A stretch of 64,000 bases of DNA. Origin: Paenibacillus sp. FSL R5-0490. Lineage in GTDB: Bacteria > Bacillota > Bacilli > Bacillales > Cytobacillaceae. Both the position numbers and the translations under genes were made by a program. Positions 55,615-63,958 of this stretch are shown here, piece by piece. The stretch lies in contig NZ_MRTQ01000011.1 in NCBI RefSeq assembly GCF_001956215.1, positions 1 through 64,000 on the forward strand. The letters are read 5' to 3'. Position 1 is the first letter of the stretch. Each line of letters begins with the position of its first letter. Below the pieces are notes generated by a model, which worked only from the letters and a program-made list of their open reading frames with translations, made no database searches and was not told the origin of the DNA.

Positions 55615-56061
55615 ATGGTGGAAAAAGTACTGAATTTAATCCTGAACAAGCTTGAATCATTAGATCATAAAGTGGGTTCCATGGATAAAAGGCTGGACGC
55701 TTTGGACCAAAAAGTCAGCTCGATGGATAAAAGGCTGGACGCTTTGGACCAAAAGGTCAGCTCGATGGATAAAAGACTGAACACGCTGGACCATAAAGTC
55801 AACTCTATGGACAAGAGGCTGACAGCGGACTTAAAACGGCATGAGGATCTTATCCAGCAATTGATTTATAGTGTTGCTAACTCTAATGTTAAAATAAATG
55901 AAATGAATGAAAAATTGTCTGTTATTGATGTGAAAGCAGATCAGGCTATTGAACAAATTGCCGAGCTAAGAGAATCTGCGGCATCTAAGCATGATCTTGC
56001 TTATTATGATCAGAAGATTTCAGAGCACTCCCGGCAGATCTATAAGCTGAACAATCAGTAA
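55615..56061 (+). CDS. coiled-coil protein with four 14-residue repeats
   Basis: About 149 residues, almost entirely coiled coil. Four near-identical 14-residue units of the form LDQKVSSMDKRLDA (residues 16-71) are followed by a less regular helical half. No signal peptide or membrane segment. ATG 55615 follows AGGAGGTGA; GTG starts at 55609 and 55618 are in frame as alternatives. Such proteins often act as adaptors or occur in phage/chromosome-associated complexes; I do not recognise a named family. Confidence 0.75.
   Translation: MVEKVLNLILNKLESLDHKVGSMDKRLDALDQKVSSMDKRLDALDQKVSSMDKRLNTLDHKVNSMDKRLTADLKRHEDLIQQLIYSVANSNVKINEMNEKLSVIDVKADQAIEQIAELRESAASKHDLAYYDQKISEHSRQIYKLNNQ
55660..55827 (+). 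repeat. four tandem 42-bp repeats
   Basis: In-frame 42-bp units coding LDHKVGSMDKRLDA-like peptides; the two central units are almost identical in DNA, indicating recent duplication by slippage. Confidence 0.85.
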
Positions 56062-56252
56062 TCCTCCAGAAGAACACTTCGTACTATCTTCATCTACAAC
56101 AATTGTTCCAAATCAGGCACCTGACCTCATGCATTGGACAAAGAGGACAGGTGTTTTCATTTTTTTGATCTACCTATATGAAAATTTAACAGGGCTGCGT
56201 CGTACAATCAATGTAGAAAGATGATGACATAACTCAAAGGGAGAAATCATAC

Positions 56253-56993
56253 ATGAAAAACCTGACCATTTTCACAGCCTCAGCTGCAAAGCCAAATATC
56301 ATCGTGAATTCTGCTGATGATGCAGACCGAAATGAACCACCGGCAGACTGGAGCATTTCAGCCGAGAACCCTGAAGATATCATCCATGGATTCTCTCAAT
56401 TAAAGATCATGAAAGAATACAAGCTAAGAGGCTATCAATATTTCAGCGGCAGAAACGGAAATGGGGTGGTGTGGGCGATTCCAGCTGCAGCGGAGCTTCC
56501 TGATCCTGATCTTTGCGGCCGGTTGGATGACTTTTTCCTCAGTCCGCCTAAGCCTCAGTTCGCATTGGATGACTTTATGGGTGCGATTGATGGGGACAGG
56601 TCACCTTTATCTTATCTGCAGGCAGCGATTGCTTTGCATGAGCTTTATGAATTTGGGGCGATATGGCATGGCTGTTCATGGGGACAGGATCGGATTTTGC
56701 CTTATACGGATGATTACAGAGAAGAGATGCGTTCAGATATAGACGAGCGGAATCCGCAAATAGAAGACTACTTAAATTTTATTCACCCGTGGGATGAACT
56801 GAAGGAAATTCCGGATATCCTAAATCCTCATTTTTTCTATAAAAATGGAAAACCGGTAATCATTTTTTATACGATTAATGATATCGGCTATTACAAATTA
56901 AACCGGTACATCCATACTTTTGAAAAGGAATCCTATATCCATAAGGTAAAACGTGAAGAAATTGGGTCAGGTCCTGGGGGAATAATTTTCTGA
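56253..56993 (+). CDS. hypothetical protein, 246 residues
   Basis: I do not recognise the family. It is a soluble, acidic and aromatic-rich protein without signal peptide or membrane segments. It has its own AAAGGGAG site and is flanked by gaps of about 190 and 230 bp, so it is probably a single-gene unit. Stretches such as LHELYEFGAIWHGCSWGQD and a C-terminal FYTINDIGYYKLNRYIHTF give the impression of a compact enzyme-like fold, but no catalytic signature is evident. Confidence 0.72.
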   Translation: MKNLTIFTASAAKPNIIVNSADDADRNEPPADWSISAENPEDIIHGFSQLKIMKEYKLRGYQYFSGRNGNGVVWAIPAAAELPDPDLCGRLDDFFLSPPKPQFALDDFMGAIDGDRSPLSYLQAAIALHELYEFGAIWHGCSWGQDRILPYTDDYREEMRSDIDERNPQIEDYLNFIHPWDELKEIPDILNPHFFYKNGKPVIIFYTINDIGYYKLNRYIHTFEKESYIHKVKREEIGSGPGGIIF

Positions 56994-57223
56994 TTGAAAT
57001 GAAACAAAGATGTCACGATTATAAGCCCCATTACCATGCAAATAATGTTAGAATCAACAGGGAGGACTAAGCGGCAGGCAAGGTTCTCTTTTCTTTTTGC
57101 AGAGAGTTTACCAGCATTGGGATTTTTCAGAAATCATTGAGCATCAACTCCTGTTATAATAGGTGTATAATGAGTATTGGTGTATAGAGAAAGAGAGAAT
57201 AATTAAAAGGGGAAGAATTGATC

Positions 57224-58141
57224 ATGAAAGAGGAAGCAACCCTGAAGACGCAGGGACGGCCTTTATCAAAGATCCTCGCACTGACAGTCAAAACAGGGAT
57301 TATTAAATCCAATCTAATCCCGATGTTTGCAGGATTAACACTGGCCTTATATACGTATGACTTCGGCCTTCTGGAGAAGCTGCCCGAAATTCTGCTGGCC
57401 TTTATAGGTTCAAGCCTTGTAATGGGAGCAGCAGGGGCTTTTAATAATTTATATGACCGTGATATCGATTCGATCATGAAGCGGACTCAAAGCAGACCAA
57501 CTGTTACAGGGGAAATCAAGCCAAAGCAGGTATTGTGGCTTGCTAGCCTCATGTCTGTGTTTGGAATTCTCGCTCTTGCCTTCACGACTCCGTTAGCGGG
57601 GCTGCTAGGATTTTTGGGGCTGTTTTTTTATGTGGTCCCTTACACGATGTGGAGCAAACGAAGAACCATTTATAACACGGAGATCGGAAGCATTTCAGGT
57701 GCGATGCCGCCGCTTATCGGCTGGGCTGCCATCCATCCGGATATCACGCATCCCGCGATCCTTGGGCTGTTTATCATCACCATCATCTGGCAAATGCCGC
57801 ACTTTTATGCGATCGCCATCCGGAAGCATGATGAATATAAAGCGGCGAATGTGCCGATGCTGCCTGTTGTTAAAGGCGTCAGAAGGACATATATCCAGAC
57901 GAATGTTTATTTAGTTATTCTGATCGGGATCAGCTTTCTGTTAGGTTCCTTAAGCATCGGCCTTATGCTCGTAGCATTGCTCCTCGGGATTGCCTGGCTC
58001 GTACTCAGTATCTACGGCTATAAACGGATGGATCCTGAAAAATGGGCAAAATCACTGTTTATCTTTTCGCTTGTCCATATGACAGTTCTTTTTTCGACGG
58101 TGATTATTTATTCGATTATGGGGATTATTTTTAATTTGTAA
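57224..58141 (+). CDS. ctaB: heme O synthase (protoheme IX farnesyltransferase)
   Basis: Membrane prenyltransferase adding a farnesyl group to heme B for cytochrome oxidase. UbiA-family motif NNLYDRDIDSIMKRTQSRP (first Asp-rich site) and a second acidic region near IRKHDEYKAANVPMLPVV, with about nine membrane segments. The start is ATG 57224 after AAAAGGGGA. 305 residues. It is not with ctaA or the oxidase genes, so it is either a second ctaB or a relocated one. A strong bidirectional terminator follows. Confidence 0.93.
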   Translation: MKEEATLKTQGRPLSKILALTVKTGIIKSNLIPMFAGLTLALYTYDFGLLEKLPEILLAFIGSSLVMGAAGAFNNLYDRDIDSIMKRTQSRPTVTGEIKPKQVLWLASLMSVFGILALAFTTPLAGLLGFLGLFFYVVPYTMWSKRRTIYNTEIGSISGAMPPLIGWAAIHPDITHPAILGLFIITIIWQMPHFYAIAIRKHDEYKAANVPMLPVVKGVRRTYIQTNVYLVILIGISFLLGSLSIGLMLVALLLGIAWLVLSIYGYKRMDPEKWAKSLFIFSLVHMTVLFSTVIIYSIMGIIFNL

Positions 58142-58143
58142 AA

Positions 58144-58175
58144 AACAGACACACTGGACAATCAGTGTGTCTGTT
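58144..58175. terminator. bidirectional terminator
   Basis: AACAGACACACTG (58144-58156) / CAGTGTGTCTGTT (58163-58175), a perfect 13-bp stem with a 6-nt loop between convergent ctaB and the HAAS gene. Confidence 0.9.
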
Positions 58176-58180
58176 CTTGT

Positions 58181-59191
58181 TTAAGCGGTGATTCTTGATT
58201 TGCGGAATCCATCATAAATACTGATTCCTGCATAAATGATGAAAATAATGATGATGCTGCTGAGCAGCCAGCTCTTCAATTGGGCAGCTGATATTGCAAA
58301 TAAATCTGTCATGTATGCAATAAATTCTGCCTGGAGCAAATTCGGGTTCAGCAGGATGAAGATGAACACGATGGTGGCAAGCAGTTCAAGGATGGTATTG
58401 AAGATCGCCATTCTTTTCGTCCATTGGCCAATGATGAGTTTGTAGAGAGCGAGGCCCGCTTCAATTGCAATGATGACCACAACGATTGGCCAATATCCGA
58501 GCAGGACATCCTGGTTGACCGCGGGAATCTTAAATTCCAGTCCTTCACCTCCGCCTCTATAGACACCCATCAGCCGGTCGGCATAAAAGTAAAGGGTTGC
58601 CCAAATGGCAGTCCACATTAAGCTTCCGAACACCTCAAACTTGGAAATGGCTTTTTTCTTCGGAATATACGTAATGCTTTTCAAATCGTCTGGAGTCCAC
58701 GGTTTTAAGCTGGGTGATAAAGGATGCTGCTCTTTTCCTTTATCCATCCTCTCAATAACGGCGAATACAATCGTCAGCCAGAAAAACACCTGCACAGCCA
58801 CTTCAATGAGTCTCCAAATTCCGTAGCCCATTAATTCGAGTATGGCATTGATGATGGTTTCATCACGGTTAAAATTAAAAATAAACTCCGCAGCAAGTGA
58901 AATCAATGAAATCGCTGCGGCAATCGGCAGGATCATTTTTAAAAGGGATACATATACATCAAAATAACGCGGCCCGATCAGATGCATCGGCTGATCCCGG
59001 TATCCTGCCGCCAGGGCTGCGGGACTGCCCAATTTGCTGAGCACATCCTTAACATCTTCCTCATTGTAATCATCCGGAAGCATATCCCCGATTGTTGAAT
59101 GCAGCTCGAGTGCGATATCCGCACGGCTCTTTTCAGGCAGCCTCCGGGTCACTTCCTGTATATAAACCTCAATTAAATTCATCTTCCTCAT
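58181..59191 (-). CDS. HAAS-domain membrane protein, PadR partner
   Basis: N-terminal HAAS-type domain (about 1-75: IEVYIQEVTRRLPEKSRADIALELHSTIGDML) followed by about six membrane segments. 336 residues. Such proteins are regularly encoded just after a PadR regulator and probably form a membrane sensing unit; function is unproven. Its start overlaps the PadR gene by 23 nt. A start at 59182 (codon 4) is also possible, after the same GGGGGATGAGG stretch. Confidence 0.8.
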   Translation of the reverse strand: MRKMNLIEVYIQEVTRRLPEKSRADIALELHSTIGDMLPDDYNEEDVKDVLSKLGSPAALAAGYRDQPMHLIGPRYFDVYVSLLKMILPIAAAISLISLAAEFIFNFNRDETIINAILELMGYGIWRLIEVAVQVFFWLTIVFAVIERMDKGKEQHPLSPSLKPWTPDDLKSITYIPKKKAISKFEVFGSLMWTAIWATLYFYADRLMGVYRGGGEGLEFKIPAVNQDVLLGYWPIVVVIIAIEAGLALYKLIIGQWTKRMAIFNTILELLATIVFIFILLNPNLLQAEFIAYMTDLFAISAAQLKSWLLSSIIIIFIIYAGISIYDGFRKSRITA

Positions 59192-59516
59192 CCCCCTTTA
59201 ACAGCCCGAAAAGCTGTTTGGAATTCTTAATCCATTCTTCTCTCAGTTGCAGAAATGTCTCCAGACCCAGTTCGCTTAAAACATAATACTTGCGCGGCCG
59301 GCTCTCCGTATGATCCCAGCTGCTTGTGACAAGCTCTTGTTTTTCCAGACGCCGCAGCAATGGATATAATGTGCTCTGATCAATATTGATGCCGGAGTCC
59401 TCCAATAACTGAACCAGTGAATATCCGTATTGCGGTGTCCGAAGCTGGCTCAGCACTGCCAGCGTCAATGTTCCTCTGCGCAGTTCGGTTGTTAACGAAT
59501 TCAGCAGCGTGCTCAT
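59169..59516 (-). CDS. PadR-family transcriptional regulator
   Basis: Winged-helix regulator, 115 residues, with the PadR pattern (LRRGTLTLAVLSQLRTPQYGYSLVQLL, then STLYPLLRRLEKQELV). It is transcribed first in the pair with the HAAS membrane protein and probably represses its own promoter through the repeated ATACTAT-type half-sites upstream. Its C-terminus is acidic. Confidence 0.9.
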   Translation of the reverse strand: MSTLLNSLTTELRRGTLTLAVLSQLRTPQYGYSLVQLLEDSGINIDQSTLYPLLRRLEKQELVTSSWDHTESRPRKYYVLSELGLETFLQLREEWIKNSKQLFGLLKGDEEDEFN

Positions 59517-59529
59517 TCACTCACCTCAC

Positions 59530-59586
59530 TTAATATACTATATGTCATACACTATATGGTTTATACTATGTATCATACAGTATGAA
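59530..59586. promoter_or_regulatory. clustered ATACTATATG-type half-sites, likely PadR operator
   Basis: Repeated ATACTATA/ATACTATG and CATACACTAT/CATACAGTAT words in alternating orientation directly upstream of the PadR gene. Confidence 0.6.
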
Positions 59587-59765
59587 TGTGATAATAATCA
59601 ACTGCTTATTGTACATTTTTTGGCACTGTTTTGATAAGCAAATGTTCAGGACTACCACTTCCTTTTGTAATCCAGGTGGGCTATGTACTCATTTTTTAAA
59701 CATCGGAACAATGGTCTGTCCAAATGAATTTTCAGAAATATGATAGTTATTAAGGAGGTGATTGT

Positions 59766-60089
59766 ATGTTTAGTTTAGGAAAATGCTGGTGGTGTGAACT
59801 GCTGCCTTCAGCATGTGAGGGATGTGCCTGCAGTATTTTAAGGAATGCGAGAGAAGGGCAGAGGTTTTTGATTTTGCTGAAAGGTACTGCGGAATTTTTA
59901 GCTTTAGGTCCTGGTCAAAGCCCTCAGCCCACTGAGTATTCTTTTGTCCGGTTTAAAGAAGGGACGTGCTGCGCAATCTTTACCTTCTCCCAGCCGCCGG
60001 AAGCGGCGGCACAAGTTCCGGCAGAAAGAGAATTTATCATTGATTGCCGAAGCATTGCTGCTCTTTCTCCATTGACAACTCCTTGCTAA
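59766..60089 (+). CDS. short CotY/CotZ-like spore coat protein
   Basis: 107-residue cysteine-rich protein. The middle part resembles CotZ/CotY/ExsY (FVRFKEGTCCAIFTF compares with FFRVERVHGSCATLSLL, and EFIIDCRSIAALSPL with EVDLDCFCAINCLNP). The N-terminus (KCWWCELLPSACEGCACS) has five close cysteines, as expected for disulfide-crosslinked coat or exosporium proteins. Shorter than CotZ (about 148). AAGGAGGTGAT precedes the ATG. Similarity is modest. Confidence 0.62.
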   Translation: MFSLGKCWWCELLPSACEGCACSILRNAREGQRFLILLKGTAEFLALGPGQSPQPTEYSFVRFKEGTCCAIFTFSQPPEAAAQVPAEREFIIDCRSIAALSPLTTPC

Positions 60090-60172
60090 ATTGAAGAGTA
60101 AATTGTGATCATCAGGTTACCCTGTAATCTGCATGTGGTCCACGTTTCTATTCGCTGGGGTGCATCAGCGTA

Positions 60173-60203
60173 AAAAAAACATTGGGCTATCCAATGTTTT
60201 TTT
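60173..60203. terminator. bidirectional terminator
   Basis: AAAAAAACATTGG (60173-60185) / CCAATGTTTTTTT (60191-60203), 5-nt loop, between the coat-protein gene and the convergent lysE gene. Confidence 0.9.
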
Positions 60204-60208
60204 GCAAT

Positions 60209-60841
60209 TTAATGCTGTTTATCCAGCGCTAATTTTAATCCAAAACCAATTAACACAACACCTGTTGCTTTTTCCATAACCCTTTGAACCTTTGGGGACA
60301 TAAGCCATTCCCGCATGTAATTGATGAAGTAGACGTATAAGAAAAACCAGAATATGCTCAGCAATGTGTATATAATCCCCATGATGATCAGCTGCTGCTG
60401 TGCGTTTTCGCCTGCCTTCACAAATTGCGGCAGAAAGGTTAAGAAGAACATCGCAACTTTGGGATTAAGCACGTTTGAAAGGAGTCCTTGTTTAAAGGCA
60501 GACTTTTTCATGTCTGATTTTACTTCAGTTTCTAAATCAGCATTCTTCTTCTTTTTCATGCTGATGAATGAAGATAGCCCCAGGTAAATCAAATAAACCG
60601 CCCCGGCAAATTTAATGACTTCAAATGCAGCAGCGGACTGCATTAAAATGGCTGATAGGCCAAAAGCAGCCGCAAAGGTATGCACCAAAGAACCTGCTGT
60701 AATGCCCAGCCCCATTTTATAGCCATCTGTCCTTCCGTCTGAAATCGTCCTTTTTGTTATAAGGGCAGTATCAATTCCGGGACTCATGACCACAAACAAA
60801 GAAAGAATTAAAAACGTAAAGAAATCATTCATTTTTTTCAC
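60209..60841 (-). CDS. LysE/RhtB-family amino-acid exporter
   Basis: Membrane exporter of amino acids or related compounds. 210 residues with about six membrane segments; the family signature region is near the N-terminus (VMSPGIDTALITKRTISDGRTDGYKMGLGITAGSLVH) and a second match is LLSNVLNPKVAMFFLTFLPQF. TAAGGAGTG precedes the ATG. It diverges from an XRE-cupin regulator across a palindrome, which probably controls it. Substrate unknown. Confidence 0.9.
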   Translation of the reverse strand: MKKMNDFFTFLILSLFVVMSPGIDTALITKRTISDGRTDGYKMGLGITAGSLVHTFAAAFGLSAILMQSAAAFEVIKFAGAVYLIYLGLSSFISMKKKKNADLETEVKSDMKKSAFKQGLLSNVLNPKVAMFFLTFLPQFVKAGENAQQQLIIMGIIYTLLSIFWFFLYVYFINYMREWLMSPKVQRVMEKATGVVLIGFGLKLALDKQH

Positions 60842-60868
60842 TCCTTACCCTTGTGGTAAAATTGAATT

Positions 60869-60899
60869 AACAAATGTTAAATATAATTTAACACATGTT
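60869..60899. promoter_or_regulatory. 14-bp-arm palindrome between exporter and regulator
   Basis: AACAAATGTTAAAT (60869-60882) / ATTTAACACATGTT (60886-60899), 12 of 14 positions symmetrical. Probable operator of the XRE-cupin regulator. Confidence 0.72.
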
Positions 60900-60945
60900 G
60901 TTCCTGTTTTGTTCAAATAATTTAAAAAATTCAAGGAGCGGTTCC

Positions 60946-61491
60946 ATGGAAAATATAGATATTGGCAAAAAAGTGGAGAAATTCAGAAAAGAGAAGGGTT
61001 ATAGCAGCAGAGAATTAGCCAAAATAGCTGACATTACACCTTCCATGTTAAGTCAGATTGAACGGGGATTAGCCAATCCTTCGATTCAGACACTGAAGGT
61101 CCTAGCCAAGGCTCTTGATGTACCCACCTTTAGTTTTTTACTCGAAGAGACGAATACAGAGGATTTAGTCGTACGATACAATGAACGAAAAAAAATGGTT
61201 GTTGAAAACATCTCCTATGAATTATTATCCCATGAATTTACCGGGTCACTGGCAGCTGCGATCATGTATATCCAGCCGGATACCTCCTCTTCGGAGAAAC
61301 TTCTGGAGCACAAAGGGGAAGAGGCTGCTTATATATTGCAAGGGAAAATCAAACTGTATCTGGATGAATCCGAATACATATTAGAAGCAGGTGACAGTGT
61401 CAGAATACCAGCTTATATGAAGCATAAGTGGGAAAATATATTTGAAGAAAAAGCTGCGATTCTGTTCTCTGTGACTCCGCCAGCCTTTTAA
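60946..61491 (+). CDS. XRE-family regulator with cupin domain
   Basis: N-terminal helix-turn-helix (about 8-62: SSRELAKIADITPSMLSQIERG) and C-terminal cupin (about 110-180). The start is ATG 60946 after AAGGAG; the frame opens earlier (60895), but that part overlaps the promoter. 181 residues. Regulators of this type often control divergent amino-acid exporters or polyamine and sulfonate metabolism; here the exporter is LysE-like. The ligand is probably a small organic compound bound by the cupin. Confidence 0.88.
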   Translation: MENIDIGKKVEKFRKEKGYSSRELAKIADITPSMLSQIERGLANPSIQTLKVLAKALDVPTFSFLLEETNTEDLVVRYNERKKMVVENISYELLSHEFTGSLAAAIMYIQPDTSSSEKLLEHKGEEAAYILQGKIKLYLDESEYILEAGDSVRIPAYMKHKWENIFEEKAAILFSVTPPAF

Positions 61492-61703
61492 AATGGATAC
61501 ACATTTTAAAACAGGAAATGGTTGAACCTTATGTAAGACAGCATTAGAATAAACTTACTTCACTGACCAGGCAATAGGGTACAAGAACCTTTTAAGCTGC
61601 TTTCAGAATGTTCATAGCCTCACAATTTTTTATAAGGGGGAGAAGAGGGTAAAGGGATTCTTCTTCTCCCTTGCACTGAACACACAATGAATCTTAACCG
61701 CTA

Positions 61704-62633
61704 TTAATCTTCTGTAATCGTAATGATCACTTTTCCTTGAGCATGACCTTCTTCAAAATATCTGAAAGCTTTGTCCACTTCACTTAATTTAAATGATCGA
61801 TCAATGACCGGCTTTACTTTTCCGGCTTCAATAAGTTCGCTCATGTAAATTAGGTCTTCCTGATTTTGCCTCTGCAGCATGCTGCTCATTTTCTTATTCC
61901 CTGTGAATGAAATCCACGGCCCCATGACCATCGCCTGTGTGAATTGTGCTCCTGAACCTCCGGAAAGTACATAAGTTCCATTTGATTTTAAAGCCCGCTT
62001 ATAAGCTGAAATGGGCTGATATCCGTTAACAGCCAGAATCAAGTCATACTTCTCTGTCCTTTTGGCGAAATCCTCCTTTTTATAATCGATGGCATGATCT
62101 GCTCCAAGAGTACGCAAAATGTCTAAGTTTCTTGTACTGCATATACCGGTAACCTCAGCACCGAATGATTTGGCGATTTGTACGGCGAAAGTTCCCACAC
62201 CCCCTGACGCCCCATAAATCAAGACCCTCTGTCCTGCTTGAATGTTTCCTTTGTTCCTTAAGGCCTGCAGTGCTGTGACTCCCGCCATAGGAACTGCGGC
62301 TGCCTCCTTGTAAGTAAGATTCGCTGGTTTTATGGCCAGGGCCTTTTCAGGGACAGATACATATTCAGCAAAACCGCCCCAGCCGCAGCCTGAAAGGTCT
62401 CCGTACACATTATCGCCTGGCTGAAACTGTGTCACGCCTTTGCCGACTGCTTCCACCTGACCAGCGATGTCACCTCCTGGTACCGTGTGTCTTGGTTTGA
62501 GAAGACCGTAGGCAAAGCGTGCCAGGTATGGTTTTCCTTTTAAAAGAACAAGATTCCCATAATTCACAGATGCTGCGTGAACCTTGACGAGTACCTCTTG
62601 ATCCCTGGGCACTGGTTTATCTAAATCTGTCAA
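61704..62633 (-). CDS. zinc-independent quinone oxidoreductase-like MDR protein (NAD(P)H-dependent)
   Basis: Medium-chain dehydrogenase/reductase: nucleotide-binding GASGGVGTFAVQIAK, GROES-like N-terminus with GDIAGQVEAVG, and QALRNKGNIQAGQRVLIYG. From TTG at 62633 the protein is 309 residues, but the frame continues upstream with KAIVYQKYGTPDNLRL, the normal N-terminus of this family, up to about 62681 where the expected ATG position is CTG (or ATT two codons further). No ATG, GTG or TTG lies in that stretch. Thus the true start is non-canonical or has been lost; the gene may be impaired. Confidence 0.82.
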   Translation of the reverse strand: MTDLDKPVPRDQEVLVKVHAASVNYGNLVLLKGKPYLARFAYGLLKPRHTVPGGDIAGQVEAVGKGVTQFQPGDNVYGDLSGCGWGGFAEYVSVPEKALAIKPANLTYKEAAAVPMAGVTALQALRNKGNIQAGQRVLIYGASGGVGTFAVQIAKSFGAEVTGICSTRNLDILRTLGADHAIDYKKEDFAKRTEKYDLILAVNGYQPISAYKRALKSNGTYVLSGGSGAQFTQAMVMGPWISFTGNKKMSSMLQRQNQEDLIYMSELIEAGKVKPVIDRSFKLSEVDKAFRYFEEGHAQGKVIITITED

Positions 62634-62951
62634 TCTAAGATTATCTGGCGTACCGTATTTTTGATATACGATTGCTTTCAGACAAATCGTTCCTAATTTT
62701 CCAGGTAACGCATAAGTTTAAAAGTATATCTTTTAATTCTATTCCGGGAAATATAATCCTTCTTTTGCTGAAGAAGAAGGACTATAAGGGTTAATAAAGT
62801 CCGTTTTTTAAAATATTTAAAATATTCCTTTGCAGGAATATTCCTGACAGTGTATATTATAATCATGGAAAGTTAAAATTAAGGAATCGGGGGTGGGAGC
62901 TACAATAGAAATGGAAAAAGTCAACAAAATCACGCTGGGAGATGATACAAC

Positions 62952-63278
62952 ATGAACGGGCAAATTTTCAGTGCACTGGCTGAGCCCAACCGCCTGGATA
63001 TCATTGACCTGCTGCTGGAGGGAGCACTTCCGGTGGGGGATATTGCCAAAAAGCTTGATTTAAACCAGCCTCAAACCTCAAAACATCTTCGCGTTCTTTG
63101 TGACGCTGGTCTTGTGGAAGTTCAACCGATCGCCAACCGCAGGATTTATAAAATCAGGCATGAACCGTTTCAGGAACTGGATAGGTGGCTTGATTCCTAT
63201 CGCCGATTATGGGAAGGCAGGATGGATAGGCTGGATGATTACCTTAACGTATTGCAGGGCAAAAAACCTTTGAATTGA
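62952..63278 (+). CDS. ArsR-family transcriptional regulator
   Basis: Small winged-helix repressor (108 residues): ALAEPNRLDIIDLLLEGALPVGDIAKKLDLNQPQTSKHLRVL. No cysteine metal site is evident, so it is probably of the non-metal type that pairs with SRPBCC proteins. GGGAGATGAT precedes the ATG. It is 75 bp upstream of the AHSA1-like gene. Confidence 0.9.
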   Translation: MNGQIFSALAEPNRLDIIDLLLEGALPVGDIAKKLDLNQPQTSKHLRVLCDAGLVEVQPIANRRIYKIRHEPFQELDRWLDSYRRLWEGRMDRLDDYLNVLQGKKPLN

Positions 63279-63353
63279 TGAATAAACCCAGGTAAGGTCT
63301 GTCTCTAGAGTTGCGACGGTTTTTCAAATACAGCTTCTAATGGAGGAGTAATA

Positions 63354-63869
63354 ATGTCAAATAATGCAATGCTTTCAAGAGTTGAAGATGAACGGGTGCT
63401 GGTATTGGAACGCGTATTCGATGCACCGCGCGAGCTTGTCTATAGAATGTTTAAAGAGCCCGAACACCTGAAACACTGGTGGGGCCCGAGAGGCTGGGAG
63501 CTCCCGGTTTGCAGCGTAGACTTCAGACCTGGTGGAGTATGGCATTATTGCATGAAGTGTGTCGACCGGAATCAGGGCCAATTCTATGGCATGGAATCCT
63601 GGGGCAAGGGGATATACAAGGAGATTAGCGAGCCGGAGAGGATCAGCTATACTGACTATTTTTCCGATGCTGAAGGGACTATTAATGAGGATATGCCCTC
63701 TACTGAAGTGACTCTGGAATTTGTGGATGTGGACGGAAAAACAAAATTAATTAACCGTGGAGAATATGTATCCGCAGAGGCGCTCCAGTCCGTAATGGAA
63801 ATGGGTATGCTGCAGGGTATTACAGATACTTGGAATCGTCTGGAAGAACATTTGAACGAGATCAAATAA
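63354..63869 (+). CDS. AHSA1/SRPBCC-domain protein
   Basis: 171-residue START-like protein of the activator-of-Hsp90-ATPase-1 group: RVFDAPRELVYRMFKEPEHLKHWWGP at the N-terminus, GVWHYCM in the centre and a C-terminal helix with GITDTWNRLEEHL. The family binds hydrophobic ligands; in bacteria it commonly follows an ArsR regulator, as here. Function unknown. TGGAGGAG precedes the ATG. Confidence 0.88.
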   Translation: MSNNAMLSRVEDERVLVLERVFDAPRELVYRMFKEPEHLKHWWGPRGWELPVCSVDFRPGGVWHYCMKCVDRNQGQFYGMESWGKGIYKEISEPERISYTDYFSDAEGTINEDMPSTEVTLEFVDVDGKTKLINRGEYVSAEALQSVMEMGMLQGITDTWNRLEEHLNEIK

Positions 63870-63921
63870 CGAAATTGAACATACAGAAGGCAAGATTGGC
63901 TGCAAATTTATAAATTAAAAA

Positions 63922-63958
63922 TGGCGTTGATCCTAGAAGGATTAACGCTTATTTTTGA
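63922..63958 (+). terminator. terminator after the AHSA1-like gene
   Basis: Stem GCGTTGATCC / GGATTAACGC with a 5-nt loop, followed by TTATTTTTG. Confidence 0.82.

Noticed and set aside
55660..55827. CRISPR array
   Set aside because: The repeats are contiguous 42-bp in-frame coding units without spacers. No other regularly spaced repeats or cas genes were seen in the window.
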